Shown here piece by piece: positions 43,769 to 52,352 of a DNA stretch of 64,000 nucleotides. A program made the position numbers and the translations under genes. Position 1 is the first letter of the stretch; each line of letters begins with the position of its first letter. Below the pieces are notes generated by a model, which saw only the letters and a program-made list of their open reading frames with translations, did no database searches and was not told the DNA's origin. Source of the stretch: CANKHA01 sp963750965 (GTDB lineage Bacteria > Pseudomonadota > Alphaproteobacteria > Rhizobiales > Xanthobacteraceae); the NCBI GenBank assembly GCA_963750965.1, contig CAVVSK010000012.1, positions 62,001 through 126,000 on the forward strand, written 5' to 3'.

Positions 43769-44531
43769 ATGCGCACGGGTGACGATCATACCCATTTCGG
43801 CTTCAAACCCGTGCCGCTGGCCGACAAGCAAGGGCTGGTGGACGGCGTCTTTGCCTCGGTAGCGCGGCGCTATGACCTGATGAACGACCTGATGTCCGCC
43901 GGGCTGCACCGCGCCTGGAAGGATGCGCTGGTCACCACGATCAATCCGCCGAGGGGCAACCGGCCTTTCGCCTTGCTGGATGTGGCGGGCGGCACTGGCG
44001 ATATCGCCTTTCGTGTGGTGGATGCCGGCGGCGCGGAGACCCGCGCGACGGTGATGGACATCAACGCCGAGATGCTCAAGGCCGGGCGCGAGCGCGCCGC
44101 CGCTTCGCGCTGCAGCGACAGGGTGATTTTCGTCGAGGGCAATGCCGAGGCGCTTCCGTTTCCCGACCGCAGTTTCGATGCGGTCAGCATTGCCTTCGGC
44201 ATCCGCAATGTGCCGCGCATTCAAGAGGCGCTGAACGAAGCGCACCGGGTATTGAAGATCGGCGGGCGCTTCGCCTGCCTGGAATTTTCCAGCGTGGACG
44301 TGCCCGGGCTCGACAGGCTCTACGAGCTTTATTCGTTCAACGTCATCCCGGCGCTCGGGCGCGCGGTGACCGGCGACGCCGAGGCTTATCGCTACCTCGT
44401 CGAATCCATCCGCCGCTTTCCGACACCAAAGACTTTTGCCGCAGATGATCGAAACTGCCGGCTTCCGCCGCGTCTCCTTCCAAATCATGACCGGCGGCAT
44501 TGTGGCGCTGCATTCCGGCTGGCGGTTGTGA
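43769..44531 (+). pseudogene. ubiE: Ubiquinone/menaquinone C-methyltransferase UbiE, frameshifted near 3' end
   Basis: C-methyltransferase of ubiquinone synthesis. The start at 43769 (MRTGDDHTHFGFKPVPLADK) is supported by AAGGA upstream. FDAVSIAFGIRNV and the SAM motif LLDVAGGTGDIAFR are intact. The terminal segment (QMIETAGFRRVSFQIMTGG, ending HSGWRL) is in the next frame. One extra G at 44441 (GCC G CAG ATG) accounts for this. As read, the frame runs past the UbiE stop into ubiB and looks like a fusion. Confidence 0.9.
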
Positions 44532-46093
44532 TCTCTTCCATTGCTCATCTCGCTCGCCTCACCCGCGCGGGTTTTGTCTTTGCGCGCGAAGGCGTATTCG
44601 CGCTGATCGATCCGGCCATGCTGCCGGTGCCGGGGCGTGTCGGCCTGCGCATCGCGCGGCTGATCGAACGACCGAAGACTGCAAGCGGCGAAGGCCGCCT
44701 CGCCGCGGCGCTGACCGAGCTCGGGCCGACCTATGTAAAACTCGGACAATTTCTCGCGACCCGGCCTGACGTCGTCGGCGCCAAGCTCGCGCGCGAATTG
44801 GAAAGCCTGCAGGATCGCATGGCGCCGTTTTCGCAGGCCGAAGCGGAGGCAGCCATCGCCGCCGCTTTCGACAAGCCGCTGCATGCCGTCTTCAGCAGTT
44901 TCGGCGGGCCGGTGGCAGCCGCCTCCATCGCGCAGGTGCACCGCGCCGAAGTGATGACGCAGAACGGGCCGCGCGCGGTGGCGGTGAAAGTGTTGCGCCC
45001 CGGCATCGAGCGGCGTTTCCGGGTCGATCTCGACGCTTTCTATTTCGCCGCGCGCAAGGGCGAAGCCATGTCGGCCGAAGGCCGGCGGCTGCGGCTGATC
45101 GAAGTGGTAGACACGCTGGCGCGTTCGGTGCGGCTGGAGATGGATTTGCGGCTGGAAGCCGCGGCGCTGTCGGAGCTGGCCGAGAACACCAAAGACGATC
45201 CGGATTTTCGCGTGCCGGCCGTGGACTGGGACCGCACCGCGCGCGAAGTGCTGACGCTGGAATGGATCGACGCCACGCCGCTCAATGACCGCGCGAGGCT
45301 GCTGGCAAAAGGCTTCGATTTGCCGCTGCTCGGACGCTCGGTGATCCAGACCTTCCTTCGCCATGCGCTGCGCGACGGCTTCTTCCATGCCGATATGCAT
45401 CCGGGAAATCTCTTTGTCGACGACGCCGGGGAACTGGTGGCGGTGGACTTCGGCATCATGGGCCGGCTCGGCCCGAAGGAGCGGCGGTTCCTGGCGGAAA
45501 TCCTCTACGGCTTCATCACGCGGGATTATTACCGCACGGCGGAAGTGCATTTCGAAGCCGGCTATGTGCCGCGGCATCATTCGGTGGAGGATTTCGCGCA
45601 GGCAATCCGCGCCATCGGCGAGCCGATCCACAACCGCACCGCCGAAGACATTTCCATGGCCAAGCTGCTGACGCTCCTTTTCGAGGTCACCGGTCTGTTC
45701 GACATGCGCACGCGGCCGGAGCTGCTGCTCCTGCAGAAGACCATGGTGGTGGTGGAAGGCGTCGGCCGCTCGCTCGATCCCAAGCTCGACATGTGGAAGA
45801 CCGCCGAGCCGGTGGTGCGCGAATGGATCGAACGGCATCTCGGCCCCGCCGGCCGGATCGAAGGCGCCGCGGAAGGCGCCTCCGAGATCGGCCGCTTCAT
45901 CGGCAATGTGCCAGGTCTGCTTACGCGGGCGGGCTATGTGCTCGATCAGCTCGACGACGCCACGCGCGACGGGCTGCGGCTTGCGCCGGAAACCGTCGCC
46001 GCCATCGGCGAGGCGGAGGCCCGCCGCAATCGCTGGATGACCGTCGGCATCTGGGTGATCGCACTTCTGCTGGCCTGGGTCGTGCTGAGCTAG
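44528..46093 (+). CDS. ubiB: UbiB family atypical kinase/ATPase (ubiquinone biosynthesis)
   Basis: Membrane-bound protein-kinase-like ATPase required for ubiquinone synthesis; 521 residues. The start is GTG at 44528, overlapping the ubiE stop (GTGA). The KxGQ motif KLGQFLATRPDVV, VAAASIAQVHRA, FHADMHPGNLFV and VDFGIMGRL are intact. Two C-terminal membrane helices end in WMTVGIWVIALLLAWVVLS. Confidence 0.95.
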   Translation: MISSIAHLARLTRAGFVFAREGVFALIDPAMLPVPGRVGLRIARLIERPKTASGEGRLAAALTELGPTYVKLGQFLATRPDVVGAKLARELESLQDRMAPFSQAEAEAAIAAAFDKPLHAVFSSFGGPVAAASIAQVHRAEVMTQNGPRAVAVKVLRPGIERRFRVDLDAFYFAARKGEAMSAEGRRLRLIEVVDTLARSVRLEMDLRLEAAALSELAENTKDDPDFRVPAVDWDRTAREVLTLEWIDATPLNDRARLLAKGFDLPLLGRSVIQTFLRHALRDGFFHADMHPGNLFVDDAGELVAVDFGIMGRLGPKERRFLAEILYGFITRDYYRTAEVHFEAGYVPRHHSVEDFAQAIRAIGEPIHNRTAEDISMAKLLTLLFEVTGLFDMRTRPELLLLQKTMVVVEGVGRSLDPKLDMWKTAEPVVREWIERHLGPAGRIEGAAEGASEIGRFIGNVPGLLTRAGYVLDQLDDATRDGLRLAPETVAAIGEAEARRNRWMTVGIWVIALLLAWVVLS

Positions 46094-46176
46094 GCGCAGC
46101 CAACGGCAGAATTTAGGATGGACGAGGCGATTGATCGAGTACGCTTCGGGCCGATGACGGACGCGCAGAACCTACC

Positions 46177-46620
46177 ATGAAGAAAGCGACAGCAACCACG
46201 AAGAAGAAGAGCGGCGCGAAGGAAGGAAAAGAAGACTCTCCGTCGCAGCTGATCGATGCGAGAATCCGGGAGCTGGGCGATTGGCGCGGCGAGACGCTCG
46301 CTCGGATTCGAACTCTCATCAAGCAGGCCGACCCCGAAGTGATCGAGGAGTGGAAGTGGAGAGGCGTTCCGGTGTGGGAGCACGCCGGCATCATCTGCAC
46401 CGGCGAGACCTACAAGAATGTGGTGAAGATGACCTTCGCCAAGGGCGCCTCGCTGGAGGACCCTTCGGGCCTCTTCAATTCCAGCCTCGAGGGCAATACC
46501 CGGCGCGCCATCGATCTCCATGAGGGCGACAAGATCGATGAGAAGGCGTTGAAGGCGCTCATTCGCGCCGCCGTGGCACGGAACACGTCGGTGCGGACCT
46601 GGGCACCGGGGGCAAAGTGA
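46177..46620 (+). CDS. DUF1801 family protein
   Basis: A 147-residue protein with a Lys-rich N-terminal 22 residues and a DUF1801 domain (DPEVIEEWKWRGVPVWEHAG; YKNVVKMTFAKGASLEDPSGLFN; ALIRAAVARN). The Lys-rich N-terminus is unusual within the family and may be disordered. Function unknown. It lies 83 bp after ubiB. Confidence 0.9.
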   Translation: MKKATATTKKKSGAKEGKEDSPSQLIDARIRELGDWRGETLARIRTLIKQADPEVIEEWKWRGVPVWEHAGIICTGETYKNVVKMTFAKGASLEDPSGLFNSSLEGNTRRAIDLHEGDKIDEKALKALIRAAVARNTSVRTWAPGAK

Positions 46621-46638
46621 TTGCATTGATTGCAATGC
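46621..46638. promoter_or_regulatory. Candidate RHH operator upstream of the RHH gene
   Basis: Two overlapping inverted repeats, TTGCA-TTGAT-TGCAA (46621-46635) and GCATTG-ATTG-CAATGC (46623-46638), start right after the DUF1801 stop, 18 bp before the RHH start codon. Closely spaced palindromes of this size are typical operators for VapB/FitA-type ribbon-helix-helix proteins. Binding is inferred. Confidence 0.5.
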
Positions 46639-46656
46639 TATCGCTACACTGCCCCC

Positions 46657-46791
46657 ATGGCCAGCCTGACCGTCCGCCAGCTTGACGAGGCCCTGAAGCA
46701 GCAGCTCCGCCTGCGCGCCGCCCGCAACGGCCGTTCGGTCGAGGATGAGGTCCGGACCATTCTCCGCAGCGCCGTACGCGGAGGGGGCTAG
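46657..46791 (+). CDS. FitA/VapB-like ribbon-helix-helix protein or N-terminal domain of CoaBC
   Basis: A 44-residue RHH domain (MASLTVRQLDEALKQQLRLR, then NGRSVEDEVRTILRSAV), the complete DNA-binding fold of FitA/VapB antitoxins. No toxin gene follows. It ends at TAG 46789-46791, and the next coding sequence in the same frame is the CoaC domain, which has no start codon of its own. It may be a stand-alone regulator or the N-terminal part of an RHH-CoaBC protein broken by the stop. Confidence 0.65.
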   Translation: MASLTVRQLDEALKQQLRLRAARNGRSVEDEVRTILRSAVRGGG

Positions 46792-46860
46792 CGCCCCGAT
46801 TGCCGGCCCCCTCCCCGCCGCGCAGTCGGCCAATGGCCCAGCGCTCAGCCAGCGGCCGAA

Positions 46861-48075
46861 GCCACGAGCCGCCGGGTCCTGCTCATCATCGGCGGCGGCA
46901 TCGCCGCCTATAAATCGCTCGACCTGATCCGCCGCCTGCGCGAGCGCGGCATGGCGGTGCGCGTGGTGATGACCGCGGCCGCGCAGAAATTCATCACCCC
47001 ATTGTCGGCGGGGGCGATCTCCGGCGACCAGGTTTTCACCGATCTGTTCGATCCCGCGAGCGAATTCGATGTGGGACATATTCGTTTATCCCGCGAAGCG
47101 GATCTGATTGTGGTTGCTCCTGCCACCGCTGACCTCATAGCGAAGCTGGCGGGCGGGCATGCCGACGATCTCGCGACTGCCGTGCTCCTCGCCACCGACA
47201 AGAAAATCCTGCTGGCGCCGGCGATGAATCCGCGCATGTGGAGCAGTCCGGCGACGGCGCGCAATATCGGGCAGCTCGGTGCCGACGGCGTTGTCCTGGT
47301 CGGTCCGAATGAAGGGGAGATGGCCGAGCGGGGCGAGCACGGCATCGGGCGCATGGCGGAGCCGCTCGAGATCGTCGCCGCCATCGAAGGCCTGCTGGCG
47401 AAACCGAAGGCAGCGCGCCCGCTGGCCGGCAAGCGCGTGATCGTCACCTCGGGTCCGACCCATGAGCCGATCGATCCGGTGCGCTATATCGGTAACCGCT
47501 CATCCGGCAAGCAGGGCCATGCGATCGCTGCTGCCGCCGCCGCCGCTGGCGCCGCGGTCGTGCTGGTAAGCGGGCCGGTGGCGCTGACCGATCCCGCCGG
47601 CGTGCGCGTCGTCAGAGTGGAAACGGCGCAGCAGATGCTGGCTGCGGTGGAACAGGCGCTGCCGGCCGACATCGCGATCTTCGCGGCGGCCGTCGCCGAC
47701 TGGCGGGCAGCCGAAATGCAGAGCCAAAAGATCAAGAAATCCGGCAAGGCGCCGCCGCTGGCGCTGACGGAAAATCCTGACATTCTTGCCACGGTGGCCA
47801 AGCTGGGCAGCAAGCGGCCGGCGCTGGTGATCGGCTTTGCGGCGGAAACCGATCAGGTCGTTGCCCATGCGCGGGTAAAGCTCGCGGCTAAAGGCTGTGA
47901 CTGGATCGTGGCCAATGATGTTTCGCCCGAGACCGGCGTATTTGGCGGTGACCGCAATACGGTGCATCTCGTCACCGCCTCCGGTGTAGAATCCTGGCCT
48001 CCGCAAAGTAAGGATCAGGTGGCGAAGAACCTGATCGCCCGCATCGCTAGTGTCCTGAATCCGAAGTTCGCCTGA
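46861..48075 (+). CDS. coaBC: Bifunctional phosphopantothenoylcysteine decarboxylase / phosphopantothenate-cysteine ligase
   Basis: Coenzyme A pathway enzyme with two domains. The CoaC decarboxylase part has the FMN-binding GGGIAAYKSLDLIRR, DVGHIRLSREADLIVVAPATA and APAMNPRMW; the CoaB ligase part has SGPTHEPIDPVRYIGNRSSGKQG and GFAAETDQV. Sequence clearly coding from about 46873, but no ATG, GTG or TTG lies in frame between the TAG at 46789 and the ATG at 46951, and starting there would remove the FMN-binding loop. The last nine codons come from a long palindrome (48046-48123). Confidence 0.85.
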   Translation, partial: ATSRRVLLIIGGGIAAYKSLDLIRRLRERGMAVRVVMTAAAQKFITPLSAGAISGDQVFTDLFDPASEFDVGHIRLSREADLIVVAPATADLIAKLAGGHADDLATAVLLATDKKILLAPAMNPRMWSSPATARNIGQLGADGVVLVGPNEGEMAERGEHGIGRMAEPLEIVAAIEGLLAKPKAARPLAGKRVIVTSGPTHEPIDPVRYIGNRSSGKQGHAIAAAAAAAGAAVVLVSGPVALTDPAGVRVVRVETAQQMLAAVEQALPADIAIFAAAVADWRAAEMQSQKIKKSGKAPPLALTENPDILATVAKLGSKRPALVIGFAAETDQVVAHARVKLAAKGCDWIVANDVSPETGVFGGDRNTVHLVTASGVESWPPQSKDQVAKNLIARIASVLNPKFA

Positions 48076-48123
48076 TTTTGCGGCATTCTCGGGAGCGAAC
48101 TTCGGATTCGAAAGGACACTAGC
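48046..48123. repeat. 78-bp palindromic element overlapping the coaBC 3' end
   Basis: Left arm 48046-48071 (GCTAGTGTCC-T-GAATCCGAAGTTCGC) and right arm 48095-48123 (GCGAACTTCGGATTC-GAAA-GGACACTAGC) pair almost perfectly around a 23-nt loop. The left arm encodes the C-terminal residues ASVLNPKFA and the stop region of coaBC. Terminal sequence CTAG. No coding content. Confidence 0.9.
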
Positions 48124-48135
48124 AACTCTATGTTT

Positions 48136-48212
48136 CTAGTGTGGTGTGGTTCAGAAGTTCGCTTCCTGGACTCGCAGCACGAATAGAGCGAACTTCTGAA
48201 CGACCACACTAG
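48136..48212. repeat. 77-bp palindromic element, twin of the previous one
   Basis: Left arm 48136-48163 (CTAGTGTGG ... GTTCAGAAGTTCGCT) and right arm 48187-48212 (AGCGAACTTCTGAAC-GA-CCACACTAG) pair around a loop of exactly 23 nt, the same as the twin. Shared features are CTAGTGT ends and a GAAGTTCGC core. It lies 12 bp after the first element and ends 18 bp before dut. Confidence 0.9.
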
Positions 48213-48230
48213 GGCGCTGGAACAATCCAA

Positions 48231-48683
48231 ATGAATACGGTCGAGGTGAAGGTGATCCGGTTGCCGCACGGCGCCGATCTGCCGCTGCCGGAATATCACA
48301 GCGCGCAGGCCGCCGGCCTCGATCTGCTCGCCGCCGTCCCTGCGGATATGATGATCCAGCCCGGGCAGCGCGCATTGGTGCCGACCGGAATCGCGATTGC
48401 GCTGCCTCCGGGCAGCGAGGCGCAGGTGCGCCCGCGTTCCGGGATGGCGGCACGGCACGGCATCACCGTGCTCAATACGCCGGGCACCGTGGACGCCGAC
48501 TACCGCGGCGAGATCCAGGTCATTTTGATCAATCTCGGCGAAGCGCCTTATGTGGTGCAGCGCGGGGCGCGCATCGCGCAACTGGTGATCGCTCCGGTGC
48601 TGCGCGCGAAGTTGTCGGAAAGCCAGGACCTTGCCGACACCCAGCGCGGGGGCGGCGGTTTCGGCTCGACCGGGACGGCCTGA
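48231..48683 (+). CDS. dut: Deoxyuridine 5'-triphosphate nucleotidohydrolase (dUTPase)
   Basis: Hydrolyses dUTP to dUMP, preventing uracil in DNA and feeding dTMP synthesis; 150 residues. All five trimeric dUTPase motifs are visible, including AGLDLLAA, PRSGMAARHG, NTPGTVDADYRGEI, RIAQLVIAP and the C-terminal RGGGGFGSTG. Its position after coaBC is the usual one in many bacteria. Confidence 0.97.
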   Translation: MNTVEVKVIRLPHGADLPLPEYHSAQAAGLDLLAAVPADMMIQPGQRALVPTGIAIALPPGSEAQVRPRSGMAARHGITVLNTPGTVDADYRGEIQVILINLGEAPYVVQRGARIAQLVIAPVLRAKLSESQDLADTQRGGGGFGSTGTA

Positions 48684-48747
48684 GAGTGGAATCGACCGCG
48701 GCGCATTAACGCGATAAGACGCAAATGACATCGTCGGGGAGGATAGA

Positions 48748-49701
48748 ATGGCGCAACGCCCGGGCCGCGGCCGGATCTACGACTCGATTACTGGCACCAT
48801 CGGCGACACGCCACTGGTGCGGCTCAATCACCTGCCGCAGATGCACGGTGTCAAGGCCACCATTCTCGCCAAGCTGGAATTCTTCAACCCGATCGGCAGC
48901 GTGAAGGACCGCATCGGCGTCGCCATGATCGACGCGATGGAGGCCAAGGGCGCGATCGGCCCCGACACCGTCATCATCGAGCCGACCTCGGGCAATACCG
49001 GAATCGCCCTCGCCTTCGTCGCCGCCGCGCGCGGCTACAAGCTTATCCTCGTGATGCCGGATTCCATGTCGCTGGAGCGACGCAAGATGCTGCTCTTGCT
49101 CGGCGCGCAACTGGAGCTCACGCCGGCGGCAAAAGGCATGCGCGGCGCCATCGCGCGGGCCGAGGAAATGCTGCGCGCCAACAACAATGCGGTAATGCCC
49201 CAGCAATTCAGCAACCCGGCCAATCCGGAAATCCATCGCCGCACCACCGCCGAAGAAATCTGGAACGACACACAGGGCGCGGTCGACGTCTTTGTTTCCG
49301 GCGTCGGCACCGGCGGGACCATCACCGGCGTCGGTCAGGTGCTCAAACCGCGCAAGAAATCTTTGCAGATCGTGGCGGTGGAGCCTGAAGACAGCGCCGT
49401 GCTCTCCGGCAAGCCACCCGCGCCGCACAAGATCCAGGGCATCGGCGCGGGCTTCATTCCCGAGATCCTCGACCGCTCGGTCATCGACGAGGTGGTCGCC
49501 GTCAGCAATCAGGACGCTTTCGACACCGCCCGCGCGCTCGCCAAGCATGACGGCATCCCCGGCGGCATTTCTTCCGGCGCCGCGGTGGCGGCCGCGCTGC
49601 AGATCGGGCAACGGCCGGAAATGGCGGGAAAGAACATCGTGGTGGTCATTCCGTCCTTCGCCGAACGGTATCTTTCGACGGCTTTATTCGAAGACTTGTA
49701 A
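48748..49701 (+). CDS. cysK: Cysteine synthase A (O-acetylserine sulfhydrylase)
   Basis: PLP enzyme forming cysteine from O-acetylserine and sulfide; 317 residues. PLP-Lys in NPIGSVKDRIG, substrate loop EPTSGNTGIALAFVAA, and GTGGTITGVGQVLK phosphate loop are present; the C-terminus ERYLSTALFEDL is typical. GGGGAGG precedes the ATG. 125 bp separate it from divL, without a convincing terminator. Confidence 0.97.
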   Translation: MAQRPGRGRIYDSITGTIGDTPLVRLNHLPQMHGVKATILAKLEFFNPIGSVKDRIGVAMIDAMEAKGAIGPDTVIIEPTSGNTGIALAFVAAARGYKLILVMPDSMSLERRKMLLLLGAQLELTPAAKGMRGAIARAEEMLRANNNAVMPQQFSNPANPEIHRRTTAEEIWNDTQGAVDVFVSGVGTGGTITGVGQVLKPRKKSLQIVAVEPEDSAVLSGKPPAPHKIQGIGAGFIPEILDRSVIDEVVAVSNQDAFDTARALAKHDGIPGGISSGAAVAAALQIGQRPEMAGKNIVVVIPSFAERYLSTALFEDL

Positions 49702-49841
49702 ACCGCGTTCGCCGTTCACGGTCTGGACTCTTTCGGCGCGATTCCCCTTGGGGTTAAAGTCAAGCGATTCGCGGCCTGGCGGGGGCTGCGCGCCCGGCGC
49801 TGGATCACCGCTGCGCCGGGACGAAGGTGGGGCTACGCGAC

Positions 49842-52352
49842 ATGCCGGATGCGATCCGGGCGACGGGCGGGAGCTTACAAGCTCATCCGCGGCGAGGCGG
49901 ATTCCTCGCAGTCGTCGTCGCTACGGTTCTTTTTCCTGCCGTCCCCGCCCGCGCCGCCCTTTTCGATTTTTCGCCAACCGATTCGACCATCGCTGACTTC
50001 ACCGGCCACAACCAGCCCGATGTCGCGGGCCTGGCGCTGACGCTCGGCATCTTGCTGTTCGCCGTGGTGACCGCGGTGATGCTGGTGCGCACGCGCAGCC
50101 GCGCCGCCCAGTCCGAAATTGCCGCCCGCGAGGAGATCATTGCGCTGAAAGCGGAAGTTGACCGCGCGCATGCGTTGCTGCTGGCCGAGCCGCAGGTGAT
50201 CGTTGCCTGGGCCGCGGGCGGCGACAAGCCGGAGATCTTCGGCGACACCGCCATGGTCACGCCGGTTTCAGCGCCGCATCGCGTGCTGGCCTTCGGCACA
50301 TGGCTGGAGCCCGCTCAGGCGCGCACCATGGAGCGGCTGGTCGAAGCGCTGCGTAACGACGGCGCAAGCTTCTCCACCGCGCTCACCACCCTGTCCGGAC
50401 GGCCGATGGAAGTCGAAGGCCGAGCCATCGGCGGCCGCGCCGTGTTGCGGCTGCGCGATGTCGGGGGCGTCCGGCGCGATTTAACCGAGCTTTCGATCCA
50501 GCATGCCAAACTCTTGGGTGAAGTGGATTCACTGCGCACGCTGGTGGAGGCGTTGCCCTCGCCGATCTGGGCGCGCGACGAGAAGGGCCTGCTCACGTTC
50601 GTCAATCACGCCTATGCCCGGGCGGTGGAGGCCAAAAATCCGGCCGATGCCGTGGTACGCGGACTGGAATTGCTTGACCGCCCCGCGCGGGAAGAACTGG
50701 AACGCGCCTGCGCCGCCGACGAAAGCTATACCGGCCGCGTGCATGCTGTAGTCGCCGGGAGCCGACGCGCTTTCGATATTCGCAGCGTGCCGACCGAGCG
50801 CGGCAGCGCCGGCATCGGTATCGACGCGACCGAGGTCGCGACGCTGCGTGCGGAGCTTACCCGCGTGGCCGAGGCACACCGCCGTACGCTCGATCAGCTT
50901 GCTACCGGGGTTGTGATTTTCGACGGCAGGCAGCGGCTGACTTTCTACAATACCGCGTATCGCGTGCTGTGGGATCTCGAGTCGAGTTTTCTTGATCAGG
51001 GACCCACCGACTCCGCCGTACTCGACAAATTGCGTACCGCACGCAAGCTGCCGGAGGAACAGGACTTCCGGCAATGGAAAAATCAGCTGCACGAAGCCTA
51101 TCGCGCTACCGAGCCCTCGGAGACGGTGTGGTATCTGCCGGACCGTCGGACTTTGCGGGTCGTCACTACCCAGAACCCCGAAGGCGGCGTGACTTATCTG
51201 TTCGACGATGTGACCGAGCGGCTCGACCTCGAACGCCGCTTCGACGCGCTGATCCGGGTGCAGGGTGAAACCCTCGACAATCTCACCGAGGGCGTGGTGG
51301 TCTTCGGCAGCGACGGCCGCCTGCGTCTGCACAACCCCGCCTTCGCGCGGATGTGGCGGCTCGCGCCGGAAACTCTCGCCGAGCGGCCGCATATCGAAAC
51401 GGTGATCGGGTTGTGCCGGTCGCTGCATGACGATGAGGCGGCCTGGTATGCCTTGCGCTCGGCCGTCACCGCAATTGACGACCGCGAGCAACTCACCACC
51501 CGGCTTGATCGTCGCGATGGCAGCGTGATCGATTGCTCAACCGTCCCGCTGCCTGACGGGGCGACGCTGGTCGCCTTCCACGACGTCACCGATACCATCA
51601 ACGTGGAGCGGGCATTGCGCGAGAAAAACGAGGCGCTGGAGACCGCCGATGAGATCAAGATCGACTTTGTCCATCACGTTTCTTACGAACTGCGTTCGCC
51701 GTTGACCAACATCATCGGCTTCGCGCATTTTCTCGGCGACCCGGCGACAGGTCCGCTCACCGACAAGCAGCGCGAATATCTCGGTTATCTCACCACCTCC
51801 ACCAACGCGCTGCTGGCGATCATCAACAACATCCTCGACCTGGCCACCATCGATGCCGGCGCCATGACGCTGAGTCTCGGCCGGGTTGATATCCGCAACA
51901 CCATGCTGGCCGCCGTCGAGGGCATTCAGGACCGGCTGGTGAATGACGAACTGGTGCTCGATATGCGGGTGCCGCCCGACGCCGGCAGTTTTGTAGCGGA
52001 CGAAAAGCGCGTGCGGCAGGTGCTGTTCAACCTGCTCGCCAATGCCGTGACCTTCTCCCCGCCCGGCGGCACCATCACCCTGACGGCGGAACGGCGTCCC
52101 GATGCCGTTATATTTGCGGTGACCGACCGCGGCCCTGGCATTCCGCCTGAAGTCCAGGATCGCGTATTCGACTGGTTTGAGACCCATTCGCTTGGATCGC
52201 ACCACCGCGGCACCGGACTTGGACTTTCGCTGGTGCGCTCCTTCGTCGAGCTGCACGGCGGCAGCGTGACGCTCGATTCCGATATCGGCCGCGGTACGAC
52301 GGTGACCTGTGTTTTCCCGCTCGAACAGGGTGCGGAGCGGACGGCGGCGTAA
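49842..52352 (+). CDS. divL: DivL-type cell-cycle tyrosine 'kinase' (atypical sensor histidine kinase)
   Basis: Cell-cycle regulator that in Caulobacter relays DivK-P binding to CckA and so controls CtrA. About 836 residues: two N-terminal hydrophobic segments (signal-like and membrane anchor), three PAS-type domains (about residues 220-325, 335-460 and 465-570), HisKA-like helix and HATPase domain. The H-box reads HHVSYELRSPLTN: the phospho-acceptor His is replaced by Tyr615, the diagnostic DivL feature. ATP-lid motifs DRGPGIPP and GTGLGLSLV are intact. ATG at 49842 is preferred; GTG at 49827 is in the same frame. Confidence 0.9.
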   Translation: MPDAIRATGGSLQAHPRRGGFLAVVVATVLFPAVPARAALFDFSPTDSTIADFTGHNQPDVAGLALTLGILLFAVVTAVMLVRTRSRAAQSEIAAREEIIALKAEVDRAHALLLAEPQVIVAWAAGGDKPEIFGDTAMVTPVSAPHRVLAFGTWLEPAQARTMERLVEALRNDGASFSTALTTLSGRPMEVEGRAIGGRAVLRLRDVGGVRRDLTELSIQHAKLLGEVDSLRTLVEALPSPIWARDEKGLLTFVNHAYARAVEAKNPADAVVRGLELLDRPAREELERACAADESYTGRVHAVVAGSRRAFDIRSVPTERGSAGIGIDATEVATLRAELTRVAEAHRRTLDQLATGVVIFDGRQRLTFYNTAYRVLWDLESSFLDQGPTDSAVLDKLRTARKLPEEQDFRQWKNQLHEAYRATEPSETVWYLPDRRTLRVVTTQNPEGGVTYLFDDVTERLDLERRFDALIRVQGETLDNLTEGVVVFGSDGRLRLHNPAFARMWRLAPETLAERPHIETVIGLCRSLHDDEAAWYALRSAVTAIDDREQLTTRLDRRDGSVIDCSTVPLPDGATLVAFHDVTDTINVERALREKNEALETADEIKIDFVHHVSYELRSPLTNIIGFAHFLGDPATGPLTDKQREYLGYLTTSTNALLAIINNILDLATIDAGAMTLSLGRVDIRNTMLAAVEGIQDRLVNDELVLDMRVPPDAGSFVADEKRVRQVLFNLLANAVTFSPPGGTITLTAERRPDAVIFAVTDRGPGIPPEVQDRVFDWFETHSLGSHHRGTGLGLSLVRSFVELHGGSVTLDSDIGRGTTVTCVFPLEQGAERTAA

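Noticed and set aside
43646..45838. 730-codon minus-strand frame over ubiE/ubiB
   Set aside because: Antisense to conserved motifs of UbiE and UbiB; His/Arg/Gly-rich composition typical of a shadow frame.
43724..46093. Genuine UbiE-UbiB bifunctional protein
   Set aside because: Normal UbiE C-terminus and stop exist in the next frame, and ubiB has its own GTG start; one extra base creates the fusion.
46657..46791. Complete toxin-antitoxin module
   Set aside because: Only an RHH antitoxin-like segment is present; the following sequence is CoaC, not a PIN-domain toxin.
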